This document shows positions 17,838-25,054 of a stretch of DNA of 64,000 nucleotides, one piece after another; position 1 is the first letter of the stretch, and each line of letters starts with the position of its first letter. The translations under genes were made by a program, and so were the position numbers. Source of the DNA: Piscinibacter sp. XHJ-5 (GTDB lineage: Bacteria; Pseudomonadota; Gammaproteobacteria; Burkholderiales; Burkholderiaceae_C). Below the pieces are notes generated by a model. The model saw nothing but the letters and a program-made list of their open reading frames with translations. It ran no database searches and had not been told where the DNA came from. The stretch is from positions 3,720,001 through 3,784,000 of the forward strand of contig NZ_CP123228.1 of the NCBI RefSeq assembly GCF_029855045.1, in the 5' to 3' direction.

Positions 17838-18832
17838 GGCAGGGTGCGCCAGGCGGCGAAGCACAGGCCGGTGCCGGTGAGCGCCGGGCTGCGGTAGCCG
17901 GGCACGTACTCCACCCACTCGAGGTCGAGGTCCTTGACCGCTTCGACGGCGATCAGCCAGTTGCGAATCTCGCTGCTGCCGGCCTGCAACTGCCTGGGGT
18001 CGAGCGCGGCGAGCCAGGCGGTGTCCTTGCGCCGGATCGCTTCGATGATTCCGTGGTCGAGTTCCTCGTCGACGACGAAGTGGCTCAGCCCGCCCGACGC
18101 CAGCACGCCGACGCGCAGGTCTGCCGGATAGGCGTCGATCAGTTCGCGCAGCGCAGCGCCGAGCTGCACGCAGCGGCGCGGGGTCGGCTGGTTCGGCGGG
18201 TCGAAGGTGTTGACGATCAGCGGGATGACCGGCAGGTCGGTGCCCTGCAGGTATCGCCGGTGGATGAACGAGAACGCGTGGCCTTCGAACTGGCCGCGTT
18301 CCAGGCCGTCCATCGCGGCGATGTCGAAGTCGCGGTCGCACAGCGCGCGGATCAGCCACTTCGCCATGTCGCTCTTGACCGGATAGTCGCGGTCGGCGCC
18401 GGGCTCCTGGCGCGCCATGCGGGCCCTCTTGTACCAGCCGTCGCTGTCGGCGAGCTCACTCTTCGCGTTGCAGATCGTCTCGCCGTAGTAGATCGCGAAG
18501 GTCGGGTTGTTGGTGGTGCGGAAAAGCTCGGTCTGGTCATCGCCGACGACGATCAGCACGTCGAGCCTTGCGGCGCGGATGCGATCGCGCAGCGTGTCCA
18601 TCGCGGCTTCGGCCTGGTCCCAGCGTTCGCCCATCCTGTCGGGCGTGACCATGGCCTCGGCTTCCTTCGGCGCCGCGGCGAGCAAGGCGTCGTAGCTTGT
18701 GGGGTTGCCGGCCCGGTCGAAGTAGTGAGGGTTCTTCGGGTCGATCGCGCGAAAGCCGTGCTGCCAGTCTTCGCGTTGCGAGACCAGCATGATGCTGTGC
18801 GATGAGCCGAAGGCGGCGACGAGTCTGGCCAT
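17834..18832 (-). CDS. LigB-family extradiol ring-cleavage dioxygenase
   Basis: Predicted class III extradiol dioxygenase related to protocatechuate 4,5-dioxygenase beta and gallate dioxygenase. Seen: FGSSHSIMLVS with His12, IVVGDDQTELF, HAFSFIHRRYLQGTDLPVIPLIVNT, and GVLASGGLSHFVVDEELDHG. Family members usually have a His after the DD (DDHxE); here a Gln is found, so one expected metal or substrate residue differs. 332 residues. It lies after a CaiB transferase and overlaps an RraA-like aldolase. Oxygen-dependent ring opening is likely, but the substrate could be a trihydroxy or carboxylated catechol, or an aminophenol. Confidence 0.8.
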   Translation of the reverse strand: MARLVAAFGSSHSIMLVSQREDWQHGFRAIDPKNPHYFDRAGNPTSYDALLAAAPKEAEAMVTPDRMGERWDQAEAAMDTLRDRIRAARLDVLIVVGDDQTELFRTTNNPTFAIYYGETICNAKSELADSDGWYKRARMARQEPGADRDYPVKSDMAKWLIRALCDRDFDIAAMDGLERGQFEGHAFSFIHRRYLQGTDLPVIPLIVNTFDPPNQPTPRRCVQLGAALRELIDAYPADLRVGVLASGGLSHFVVDEELDHGIIEAIRRKDTAWLAALDPRQLQAGSSEIRNWLIAVEAVKDLDLEWVEYVPGYRSPALTGTGLCFAAWRTLP

Positions 18833-18850
18833 GTGATTGCCCTGTTCAGT

Positions 18851-20041
18851 TCAAACGACGAACGCAGCGCGCAGCTCGGCGATGCGTTGCTGCGAGTAGC
18901 CGAGTTCCTGCAGGATGGCCCCCGTGTCATCGCCTTGCTGCGGCGCGGGTTTCGCTTCGCCTTCGCGCGGGTAGCGCGACAGGCTCATCGGTTGGCCGAC
19001 GAGCGAGATGTCGCCCAGTTGCGGGTGTTTCATCGGCCAGCGGATGCCCAGGTGCTCCACCTGCGGGTCGTCGAACACCTTGTCGATCGTGTGGATGGGT
19101 CCGCAGGGAACGCCGGCCTTCAGCAGGCGCTCGGTCCATTCGGCTGTTGTGCGCTGCTTGAACACTTCGCCGACAGCGGCGTTCACGCGGGCGCGGTTGG
19201 CCACCCGTTCGGGGTCGGACCCGAGGCCGGGTTCGGACAACAGGTGCTTCAGCCCGAGCGCCTCGCACAGCCGTGTCCACATGTTCTGGCCGATGGCCGC
19301 GATGTTGAGGTAGCCGTCCCGGGTCTGGAACACGCCCGTCGGCACGGTCAGCGGATGTTCGTTGCCGTGCTGGCCCGGCACCTTGCGGTCGATCAGCCAT
19401 TGCGCGGCCTGGAAGTCGAGCATCGCGATCTGCGATTCGAGCAGCGAGGTCTTCACCCACTGGCCCTCACCGGAGACCTCGCGTTCGAGCAGCGCGGTCA
19501 GGATGCCCATCGCGCAGAAGTGGCCGGCGCACAGGTCGGCCAGCGGAATGCCGACGCGCATCGGGCCGTCGTCGGGCTTGCCGGTCACGCTCATCAACCC
19601 GCCCATGCCTTGTGCAATGGAATCGAAGCCCGGCCAGTTGGCGTACGGGCCGTCCTGCCCGAAGCCCGAGATGCTGGCGTAGATGAGGCGCGGGTTGATC
19701 GCGCGCAGCTCGTCGGGGCCGATGCCGAGCCGGTACTTGACGTCCGGGCGGTAGTTCTCGATGAACACGTCGGCCTTCTTGACGAGCTCATTCAGTATCG
19801 CCACGCCCTCGGGCTCCTTCATGTTCAACGTCAGGCTTTCCTTGTTGCGGTGCAGGTTCTCGTAATCGGCGCGGTTGTGGTCGCGCCCGCCGATCATGTC
19901 GTCTCCGCCGGGGGCGCCGGCCGGGATCTCGAGCTTGATGACGCGCGCACCCATGTCGGCGAACAGGCGCACGGCCGTGGGGCCGGCACGCACGCGGGTG
20001 GCGTCGAGGATGGTGAAGCGGGAAAGTGCACCGTGGCGCAT
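18851..20041 (-). CDS. CaiB/BaiF family III CoA-transferase
   Basis: Moves CoA between carboxylic acids through an aspartyl intermediate. Seen: TRVRAGPTAVRLFADMGARV near the N-terminus, FIENYRPDV, YASISGFGQDGPYA, and the catalytic Asp169 in GIPLADLCAG. 396 residues, the usual length. It lies in the leftward operon between the DUF35/thiolase pair and the ring-cleavage dioxygenase. It might load CoA onto a ring-derived acid, complementing the ADP-forming ligase at the operon head. Family assignment is firm; substrates are unknown. Confidence 0.9.
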   Translation of the reverse strand: MRHGALSRFTILDATRVRAGPTAVRLFADMGARVIKLEIPAGAPGGDDMIGGRDHNRADYENLHRNKESLTLNMKEPEGVAILNELVKKADVFIENYRPDVKYRLGIGPDELRAINPRLIYASISGFGQDGPYANWPGFDSIAQGMGGLMSVTGKPDDGPMRVGIPLADLCAGHFCAMGILTALLEREVSGEGQWVKTSLLESQIAMLDFQAAQWLIDRKVPGQHGNEHPLTVPTGVFQTRDGYLNIAAIGQNMWTRLCEALGLKHLLSEPGLGSDPERVANRARVNAAVGEVFKQRTTAEWTERLLKAGVPCGPIHTIDKVFDDPQVEHLGIRWPMKHPQLGDISLVGQPMSLSRYPREGEAKPAPQQGDDTGAILQELGYSQQRIAELRAAFVV

Positions 20042-20058
20042 CGGAATCTCCTGGGCCG

Positions 20059-20490
20059 TCAGGCCGGCGTGAACATCGGCACCGGGTGGCCGCCGTCACT
20101 GGGTTTGAAAACGACTTTGACGCGCTGGCCGATGGCGAGCGTTCGCGGGTCACAGTCGACAAGGTTGGTCATCAGCGTCACGCCCTCGTCGAGCGTCACG
20201 AAAGCGAGCGTGTAGGCAGCCTCGCCCTTGCCCATCGTGCTGAATGAATACACGCTGCCGGTTCCTGCTGCTTGCAGCCAGGTGGTGTCGAGGCTCAGGC
20301 AATGTGGGCAGACGTCGCGCGGGTAGTGGTGCACCTCGCCGCAGGCGTTGCATTTCTTGATGACGAGCCGGCCTTCGTCGGCGGCTGACCAGAAGGCCTG
20401 GCTCTCGGGCAGCACACGCGGTGCGGGGATCTTGCGCGGGCCGGCGGGCGGGCCGGCCGGGCGTGCTGGTTTGTCTTGTGTCGTGTTCAT
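20059..20490 (-). CDS. Zinc-ribbon/OB-fold (DUF35) partner of thiolase
   Basis: Small accessory protein of the DUF35 type that pairs with thiolase-like enzymes. Seen: an N-terminal Pro/Ala-rich tail, a zinc ribbon CNAC...CPHC (Cys47, 50, 61, 64) and an OB fold (TGSVYSFSTMGKGEAAYTLAFVTLDEG). 143 residues. It ends four bases before the thiolase stop side of the cluster and is transcribed right after it. In steroid side-chain degradation such pairs (Ltp2-ChsH2-like) act as retro-aldolases, and elsewhere as thiolases or acetyltransferases, so the reaction cannot be fixed from sequence. Confidence 0.87.
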   Translation of the reverse strand: MNTTQDKPARPAGPPAGPRKIPAPRVLPESQAFWSAADEGRLVIKKCNACGEVHHYPRDVCPHCLSLDTTWLQAAGTGSVYSFSTMGKGEAAYTLAFVTLDEGVTLMTNLVDCDPRTLAIGQRVKVVFKPSDGGHPVPMFTPA

Positions 20491-20494
20491 CGCA

Positions 20495-21670
20495 TCACAC
20501 CCTTTCCATGATCAACGTGCCGGCGGTGTGGCGCGACGCGAGTGCGCCGCCGATGCCGTTGGCGAGCGCGAGGCCGCAGTTCTTCACCTGCACGGCGGGG
20601 TGAGCTTCGCCGCGCAGCTGGCGCACAGCTTCGATGATCTTGGTGACGCCGCCGCGGTTGGCCGGATGGTTGTTGCACAGGCCGCCGCCGTCGGTGTTGA
20701 ACGGCAGCCGGCCGACGCCCGAGATCAGCCCGCCGTCCTGCACGAAGCGCCCGCCCTCGCCCTTCTTGCAGAAGCCCAGGTCCTCGAGCTGCATCAGCAC
20801 AGTGATCGTGAAGCTGTCGTAAAGCGATGCGTATTGGATGTCGGCAGGCGAGAGGCCGGCTTCCGCGAACGCCGCTGGGCCGGAGCATGCCGCCGCTGAA
20901 TACGTGAGGTCGATGCGGCCACCCATCGAGTGTTTGGGCGCCTCGCCCGTGCCGCGCACCTTGACCATCGGGCGCGTCTGGCGCGCCGCGATGTCGCGCG
21001 CGATCTCGGGCCGCGCGACGATGATCGCGCCGCCGCCGTCGCTCATCACGCAGCAGTCGAGCCGGTGCAGCGGGTCGGACACCATCGGCGAGTTGACGAC
21101 CTCCTCGACCGTGACGACGTTGCGCAGCATCGCGTTCGGGTTGTGCTGCGCGTGGTGCGATGCCGCCACCTTGATCCATGCGAGCTGCTCGCTCGTCGTG
21201 CCGAACTCGTGCATGTGGCGCTTGGCGACCATGCCGTAGAGGTTCTGCGTCGCGGGTCCGAACGGCAGCTCGAACGCGAGCTCGGGTGCATCAGCGTCCG
21301 GTGCCTTCAGTGAGAGTGCGGCACCTGCCGCGCGCGGCCGCCCCGCCAGCGTGATCAATGCGACGTTGCAGCGGCCGGCAGCGATCGCCGCGGCGGCATG
21401 CGCCACGTGCAGGATCGGCGCCGAGCCGCCGCATTCGGTCGAGTCGACATGGCGCAGCTTCAGCCCCAGGTACTCGGCCATCGTCGTGGTGCCCAGCCCG
21501 GGCGCATCGCCGGCGCAAAAGTAGGCGTCGATGTCGTCCTTGGTGAGGCCGGCGTCTTCGAGCGCGCCCTTCGCCACGTCGGCATGCAGCCGCACGACCG
21601 ACAGCTCGTCGGCCTTGCGCGTCGGGTGCTCGTAAGCCCCGACGATGTAGGCTTTTCCGTTCAGGCTCAT
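20495..21670 (-). CDS. Thiolase-like (SCP2-thiolase type) enzyme
   Basis: Thiolase-fold enzyme acting on a 3-oxo- or 3-hydroxy-acyl-CoA. Seen: the nucleophile region DSTECGGSAPIL with Cys80, CVMSDGGGAIIV, a His in GGGLCNNHPANRGG, and GLALANGIGGALASRHTAGTLI near the C-terminus. The second reactive Cys of biosynthetic thiolases is absent, as in SCP2-thiolase and lipid-transfer-type proteins. 391 residues. The partner DUF35 gene follows after four bases. The pair may cleave a beta-keto-acyl-CoA or carry out a retro-aldol step. Confidence 0.88.
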   Translation of the reverse strand: MSLNGKAYIVGAYEHPTRKADELSVVRLHADVAKGALEDAGLTKDDIDAYFCAGDAPGLGTTTMAEYLGLKLRHVDSTECGGSAPILHVAHAAAAIAAGRCNVALITLAGRPRAAGAALSLKAPDADAPELAFELPFGPATQNLYGMVAKRHMHEFGTTSEQLAWIKVAASHHAQHNPNAMLRNVVTVEEVVNSPMVSDPLHRLDCCVMSDGGGAIIVARPEIARDIAARQTRPMVKVRGTGEAPKHSMGGRIDLTYSAAACSGPAAFAEAGLSPADIQYASLYDSFTITVLMQLEDLGFCKKGEGGRFVQDGGLISGVGRLPFNTDGGGLCNNHPANRGGVTKIIEAVRQLRGEAHPAVQVKNCGLALANGIGGALASRHTAGTLIMERV

Positions 21671-21698
21671 GCTGTGTTCCCGTTCGTGTGCGACTGCA

Positions 21699-22679
21699 TT
21701 ACTGGTCCGGCTTGAAGCCGGTGGCCTTGATCACGGGCCCCCAGTACGAAAGTTCCTTGCGCTGGAGCTTGTCGAGGTCCGCCGCGGAGCGGAAGTCGGG
21801 CTGCATCGTCTGCTTGTTGATGAGCAGATCGCGCACTTCGGGCATTCCGAGCACCTGCTTCAGCGCGGCCTGCATTCGGTCGATCTCGGCCTTGGGTGTC
21901 TTGGCCGGCGCCCACATCCCTGTCCAGGCGTCGCCGGTGTCGACGTTGTAGCCCTGCTCGATCATCGTCGGCACGTCGGGCAGCAGCGGGGAGCGCTTCT
22001 CGCCGAACACGCCGATCAGCTTGATCTGGCCGCTCTTCTGATACTGCGCGATGTCGCCTGCGGTCATGATGCCGGCAGGAACCTGGCCGCCGAGCAGGTC
22101 GGTGGCGAGCGGGCCGTTGCCCTTGTACGGCACGACGTTGAGCTCGACGCCTGCGGCCTTGCCGAGCTGAAGGCCGCTGAAATGGGTGTGACCGCCCAGG
22201 CCGGCTGATCCAAACAGAGCGTTTTGCGGATTCGCCTTGAGCCAGGCGAGATACTCCTTCAGGTTGTGCACACCGGTCTTCGCGCCGACCGCCAGTGCCA
22301 GCGGATACGAGACGACCACCGCCACCGGCGCCAGGTCGTTCAGCAAGTCGTAGCGCAGCACCGACACGGGATACAGCAAGGCCTGAAACACGCCGGTCGC
22401 GTTGGGCGCGAGCATGTAGGTCTGGCCATCGGGTGCGCTGTTCTTCAACGCCTCGGCGGCCAGCCGGCCGCCTGCCCCTGCCTTGTTCTCGACGATCACC
22501 GTCTGGCCCAGCGGCGCACGCAGCTTCTCGCCGATGATGCGGGCCACCGTGTCAGTCGAGCCGCCCGGTGCGAATCCGACCAGGATGCGGATGGGCGGCT
22601 TGTCCTGCGCCTGCGCGGCCATCGACACGCCGAGTGTCAGTACGGCGAGGATGGTCTTGAGTTGTCGAAACGGGTTCAT
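21699..22679 (-). CDS. Bug/TctC-family periplasmic solute-binding protein, second copy
   Basis: Periplasmic carboxylate receptor. ATG at 22679 gives 326 residues with a signal peptide (LTLGVSMAAQAQ). Then come KPPIRILVGFAPGGSTDT and ENKAGAGGRLAAEAL, the ligand loops of the family, and PNATGVFQALLYP. It lies inside the leftward operon between the acyl-CoA dehydrogenase pair and the thiolase. It is closer in sequence to the Bug protein at 30921 (shared APNAT segment and KATGFKPDQ / KASGFKPE tails) than to the one in the mhp operon, suggesting duplication within this catabolic unit. No membrane components are nearby. Confidence 0.9.
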   Translation of the reverse strand: MNPFRQLKTILAVLTLGVSMAAQAQDKPPIRILVGFAPGGSTDTVARIIGEKLRAPLGQTVIVENKAGAGGRLAAEALKNSAPDGQTYMLAPNATGVFQALLYPVSVLRYDLLNDLAPVAVVVSYPLALAVGAKTGVHNLKEYLAWLKANPQNALFGSAGLGGHTHFSGLQLGKAAGVELNVVPYKGNGPLATDLLGGQVPAGIMTAGDIAQYQKSGQIKLIGVFGEKRSPLLPDVPTMIEQGYNVDTGDAWTGMWAPAKTPKAEIDRMQAALKQVLGMPEVRDLLINKQTMQPDFRSAADLDKLQRKELSYWGPVIKATGFKPDQ

Positions 22680-22713
22680 GCGGTCTCCGTGAGCGAGAGG
22701 GTTCGAAAAGCGT

Positions 22714-23847
22714 TCAGCACTGAGGCTGTGCGGAAAGACGTTGCAGGTGATGCGCTGCATCACCGAACAGTTGATTGATGACGAGCAGGCGCTTGGCGTA
22801 ATGGCCGGCGCGGCATTCGTCGGTCATGCCCATCGCGCCGTGGAGCTGGATGGCAGCGAGGCCCACCTGGCGGCCGAGCTGGCCGACCAAGGACTTCGCG
22901 GCGGAGACGATGCGGCGGCGCTGTGGCGCGTCGCCTGCGTCGACTGCCATCGCAGCGGCGCAAGCCATCGACTTCACCTGCTCCAGCGCGATCAGCATGT
23001 CGGCCACGCGATGCTGCAGCACCTGGAACTTGGCGAGCGGCGCGCCGAACTGCTTGCGTGTCTTGAGGTGTTCGGCCGTGAGGTCGAGCAGCGCTTCCAT
23101 CGCGCCGGCGGCCTCGGCGCACAGCGCGGCTGCGGCGCCGTCGACGGCGCTTTCGAGCAGGGGGAGCGCTTCACCCGCCGTGCCGACGATGGCATCGGCA
23201 CCGACCTCGACACCGTCGAAGTCGACATGCGCCGCGTGCCGGCCGTCGAGCGTGGCGAAGGGCCGGACGTGGACGCCGCGCGCCTTCGCGTCGATGGCGA
23301 AGATCGTCAGGCCGTGCGGCTCGCGGGTTGCGCCGGCGCTGCGAGCGACCACGAAAAACACATCCGCCGTGTCGCCGTCGAGCACCAACGTCTTGCGTCC
23401 ATCGATTCGACAGACGCCGTTCACCGTGCGAGCCGCCGTGGCGACACGCGACAGGTCATAGCGCGAATCGGCTTCACCGAACGCGAGCGCCAATCGCAGA
23501 TCGCCGCTGGCCAGCGCCGGCAGCCAGCGACTGCATTGCGCCGGAGTGCCTGCTTTGGCCAGCAACTGGCCAGCCAGCACGACGCTCGACAGCCATGCTC
23601 CGCCGCCGAGGCTGCGACCGAGTTCCTGCGCGACCAGCATCAGCTCGATGGCGCTCTGGCCGCTGCCGCCGAGCTCCGGATCGAAGGGCAAGCCGAGCAG
23701 CCCGAGTTCGGCCATGCCGGCCCAGCGCGTCGCGGCGAGCTCGGGTGTTTCGAGGTTGCCGCGCTGGTGCGCCGGGTACTCGCCGTCGCAGAAGCGCTGC
23801 ACCGCATCGCGAAGCGCGACATGGTCGTCGTTCAAGGAGAAGTCCAT
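22714..23847 (-). CDS. Acyl-CoA dehydrogenase, small-subunit type (PimD-like)
   Basis: FAD-dependent acyl-CoA dehydrogenase resembling the small subunit of pimeloyl-CoA dehydrogenase. Seen: MDFSLNDDHVALRDAVQRF, GLLGLPFDPELGGSG, FGEADSRYDLSRVATAA, RKQFGAPLAKFQVLQHRVADM, and the C-terminal AIQLHGAMGMTDECRAGHYAKRL. The match to PimD-type sequences is from memory. 377 residues. It directly follows the second dehydrogenase gene, with 13 bp between. Paired genes of this kind often form heteromeric enzymes in which only one subunit is catalytic. Confidence 0.87.
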   Translation of the reverse strand: MDFSLNDDHVALRDAVQRFCDGEYPAHQRGNLETPELAATRWAGMAELGLLGLPFDPELGGSGQSAIELMLVAQELGRSLGGGAWLSSVVLAGQLLAKAGTPAQCSRWLPALASGDLRLALAFGEADSRYDLSRVATAARTVNGVCRIDGRKTLVLDGDTADVFFVVARSAGATREPHGLTIFAIDAKARGVHVRPFATLDGRHAAHVDFDGVEVGADAIVGTAGEALPLLESAVDGAAAALCAEAAGAMEALLDLTAEHLKTRKQFGAPLAKFQVLQHRVADMLIALEQVKSMACAAAMAVDAGDAPQRRRIVSAAKSLVGQLGRQVGLAAIQLHGAMGMTDECRAGHYAKRLLVINQLFGDAAHHLQRLSAQPQC

Positions 23848-23860
23848 CTGGTGATTCCGT

Positions 23861-25054
23861 TCATGCGGCCAGGAAGGCCTTGGCGATCAGGTTGCGCTGC
23901 ACTTCGTTCGCGCCGCCGTAGATCGACAACTTGCGCGAGTCGAGGCAGTTCGCCGCGAGCGTTCCCAGCTCGACGGGCGCAGGCAGGTCGCCCACACAGT
24001 CGAGGAACTGCGCCTCGGCGGAGAACGGCACCGCATTCGGGCCGGCGATGTCGACCAGCAGCTCGTAGATCGCCTGGCGCAACTCGGTGCCGCGCACCTT
24101 GAGCATCGACGCTTCGACCGCCGGCACGCGGCTCTTCTGGTTCGCGCTCAACAGGCGCAGCGCGGTGAATTCGAGCGCCATCAGCTCGATGTCGAACTGC
24201 GCCAGGCGCGACCGCAGCAATGGGTCGTCGCCGAGGCCCTGCTGCTCGGCAAGCGTGCGCGCCCTTGCGAGTTGCTGCTTGCACGAGCCGATGCCGGCGA
24301 TGCCCGTGCGCTCATGCCCGAGCAGGTACTTGCCGTAGGACCAACCCTTGTTCAGCTCGCCGACCAGGTTCTCTGCCGGCACTCGCACGTTGTCGAGGTA
24401 GACCTCGTTCAAGTCGGTGCCGCCTTCGAGCATGCGGATCGGGCGCAGCTCGACGCCCGGCGACTTCATGTCGATCAGCAGAAAGGAGATGCCCTCCTGC
24501 GCCTTGGCCGTCGGGTCGGTGCGCACCAGCGCGAACATCATCGAGCACCACTGGGCGTACGAGGTCCAGACCTTGTGGCCGTTGACGATGAAGTGCTCGC
24601 CGTCGGCGTCCGTCCCCTTGACGGCGGTGGTGCGCACGGCCGCGAGGTCCGAGCCTGCGCCGGGCTCGGAGAAGCCTTGCGCCCACCAGGTGCTGCTGTG
24701 GCGGATGTTGGGCAGGTAGCGCTTCTTCTGCGCCTCGGTGCCGAACGCGATCAGCACCGGCCCGAGCATCTGGATGCCGCTCGCGATGATGCGCGGCGCG
24801 CCGCCGAGCAGCGTCTCTTCGTCGAAGATGTAGCGCTGCACATGGTTCCACCCCGGGCCGCCGTGTTCGACCGGCCAGCCGGGCGTGATCCAGCCGCGCG
24901 ACTCGAGCTTGCGGAACCAGGTGACGTAGTCCTCGTGCTCCAGGCGCAGGCCGAGCTCGACCTTGCGCTTGATGTCGGCCGGCAGGTTGGCGCTGACGAA
25001 GGCGCGCACTTCCCGGCGAAAGGCTTCGTCGGCGGCGGAGAACTCGAGCTTCAT
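23861..25054 (-). CDS. Acyl-CoA dehydrogenase, large-subunit type (PimC-like)
   Basis: Second half of the dehydrogenase pair. Seen: MKLEFSAADEAFRREVRAFV, WPVEHGGPGWN, WWAQGFSEPGAGSDLAAVRT (flavin-binding), NGHKVWTSYAQWC, LLGHERTGIAGIG, and the C-terminal IYGGANEVQRNLIAKAFL that contacts the adenine part of FAD. 397 residues. ATG at 25054 overlaps the stop of the acyl-CoA ligase by four bases (ATGA), so ligase and dehydrogenase are translationally coupled. This supports CoA activation followed at once by dehydrogenation, as expected for a dicarboxylate or ring-derived acid. Confidence 0.9.
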   Translation of the reverse strand: MKLEFSAADEAFRREVRAFVSANLPADIKRKVELGLRLEHEDYVTWFRKLESRGWITPGWPVEHGGPGWNHVQRYIFDEETLLGGAPRIIASGIQMLGPVLIAFGTEAQKKRYLPNIRHSSTWWAQGFSEPGAGSDLAAVRTTAVKGTDADGEHFIVNGHKVWTSYAQWCSMMFALVRTDPTAKAQEGISFLLIDMKSPGVELRPIRMLEGGTDLNEVYLDNVRVPAENLVGELNKGWSYGKYLLGHERTGIAGIGSCKQQLARARTLAEQQGLGDDPLLRSRLAQFDIELMALEFTALRLLSANQKSRVPAVEASMLKVRGTELRQAIYELLVDIAGPNAVPFSAEAQFLDCVGDLPAPVELGTLAANCLDSRKLSIYGGANEVQRNLIAKAFLAA

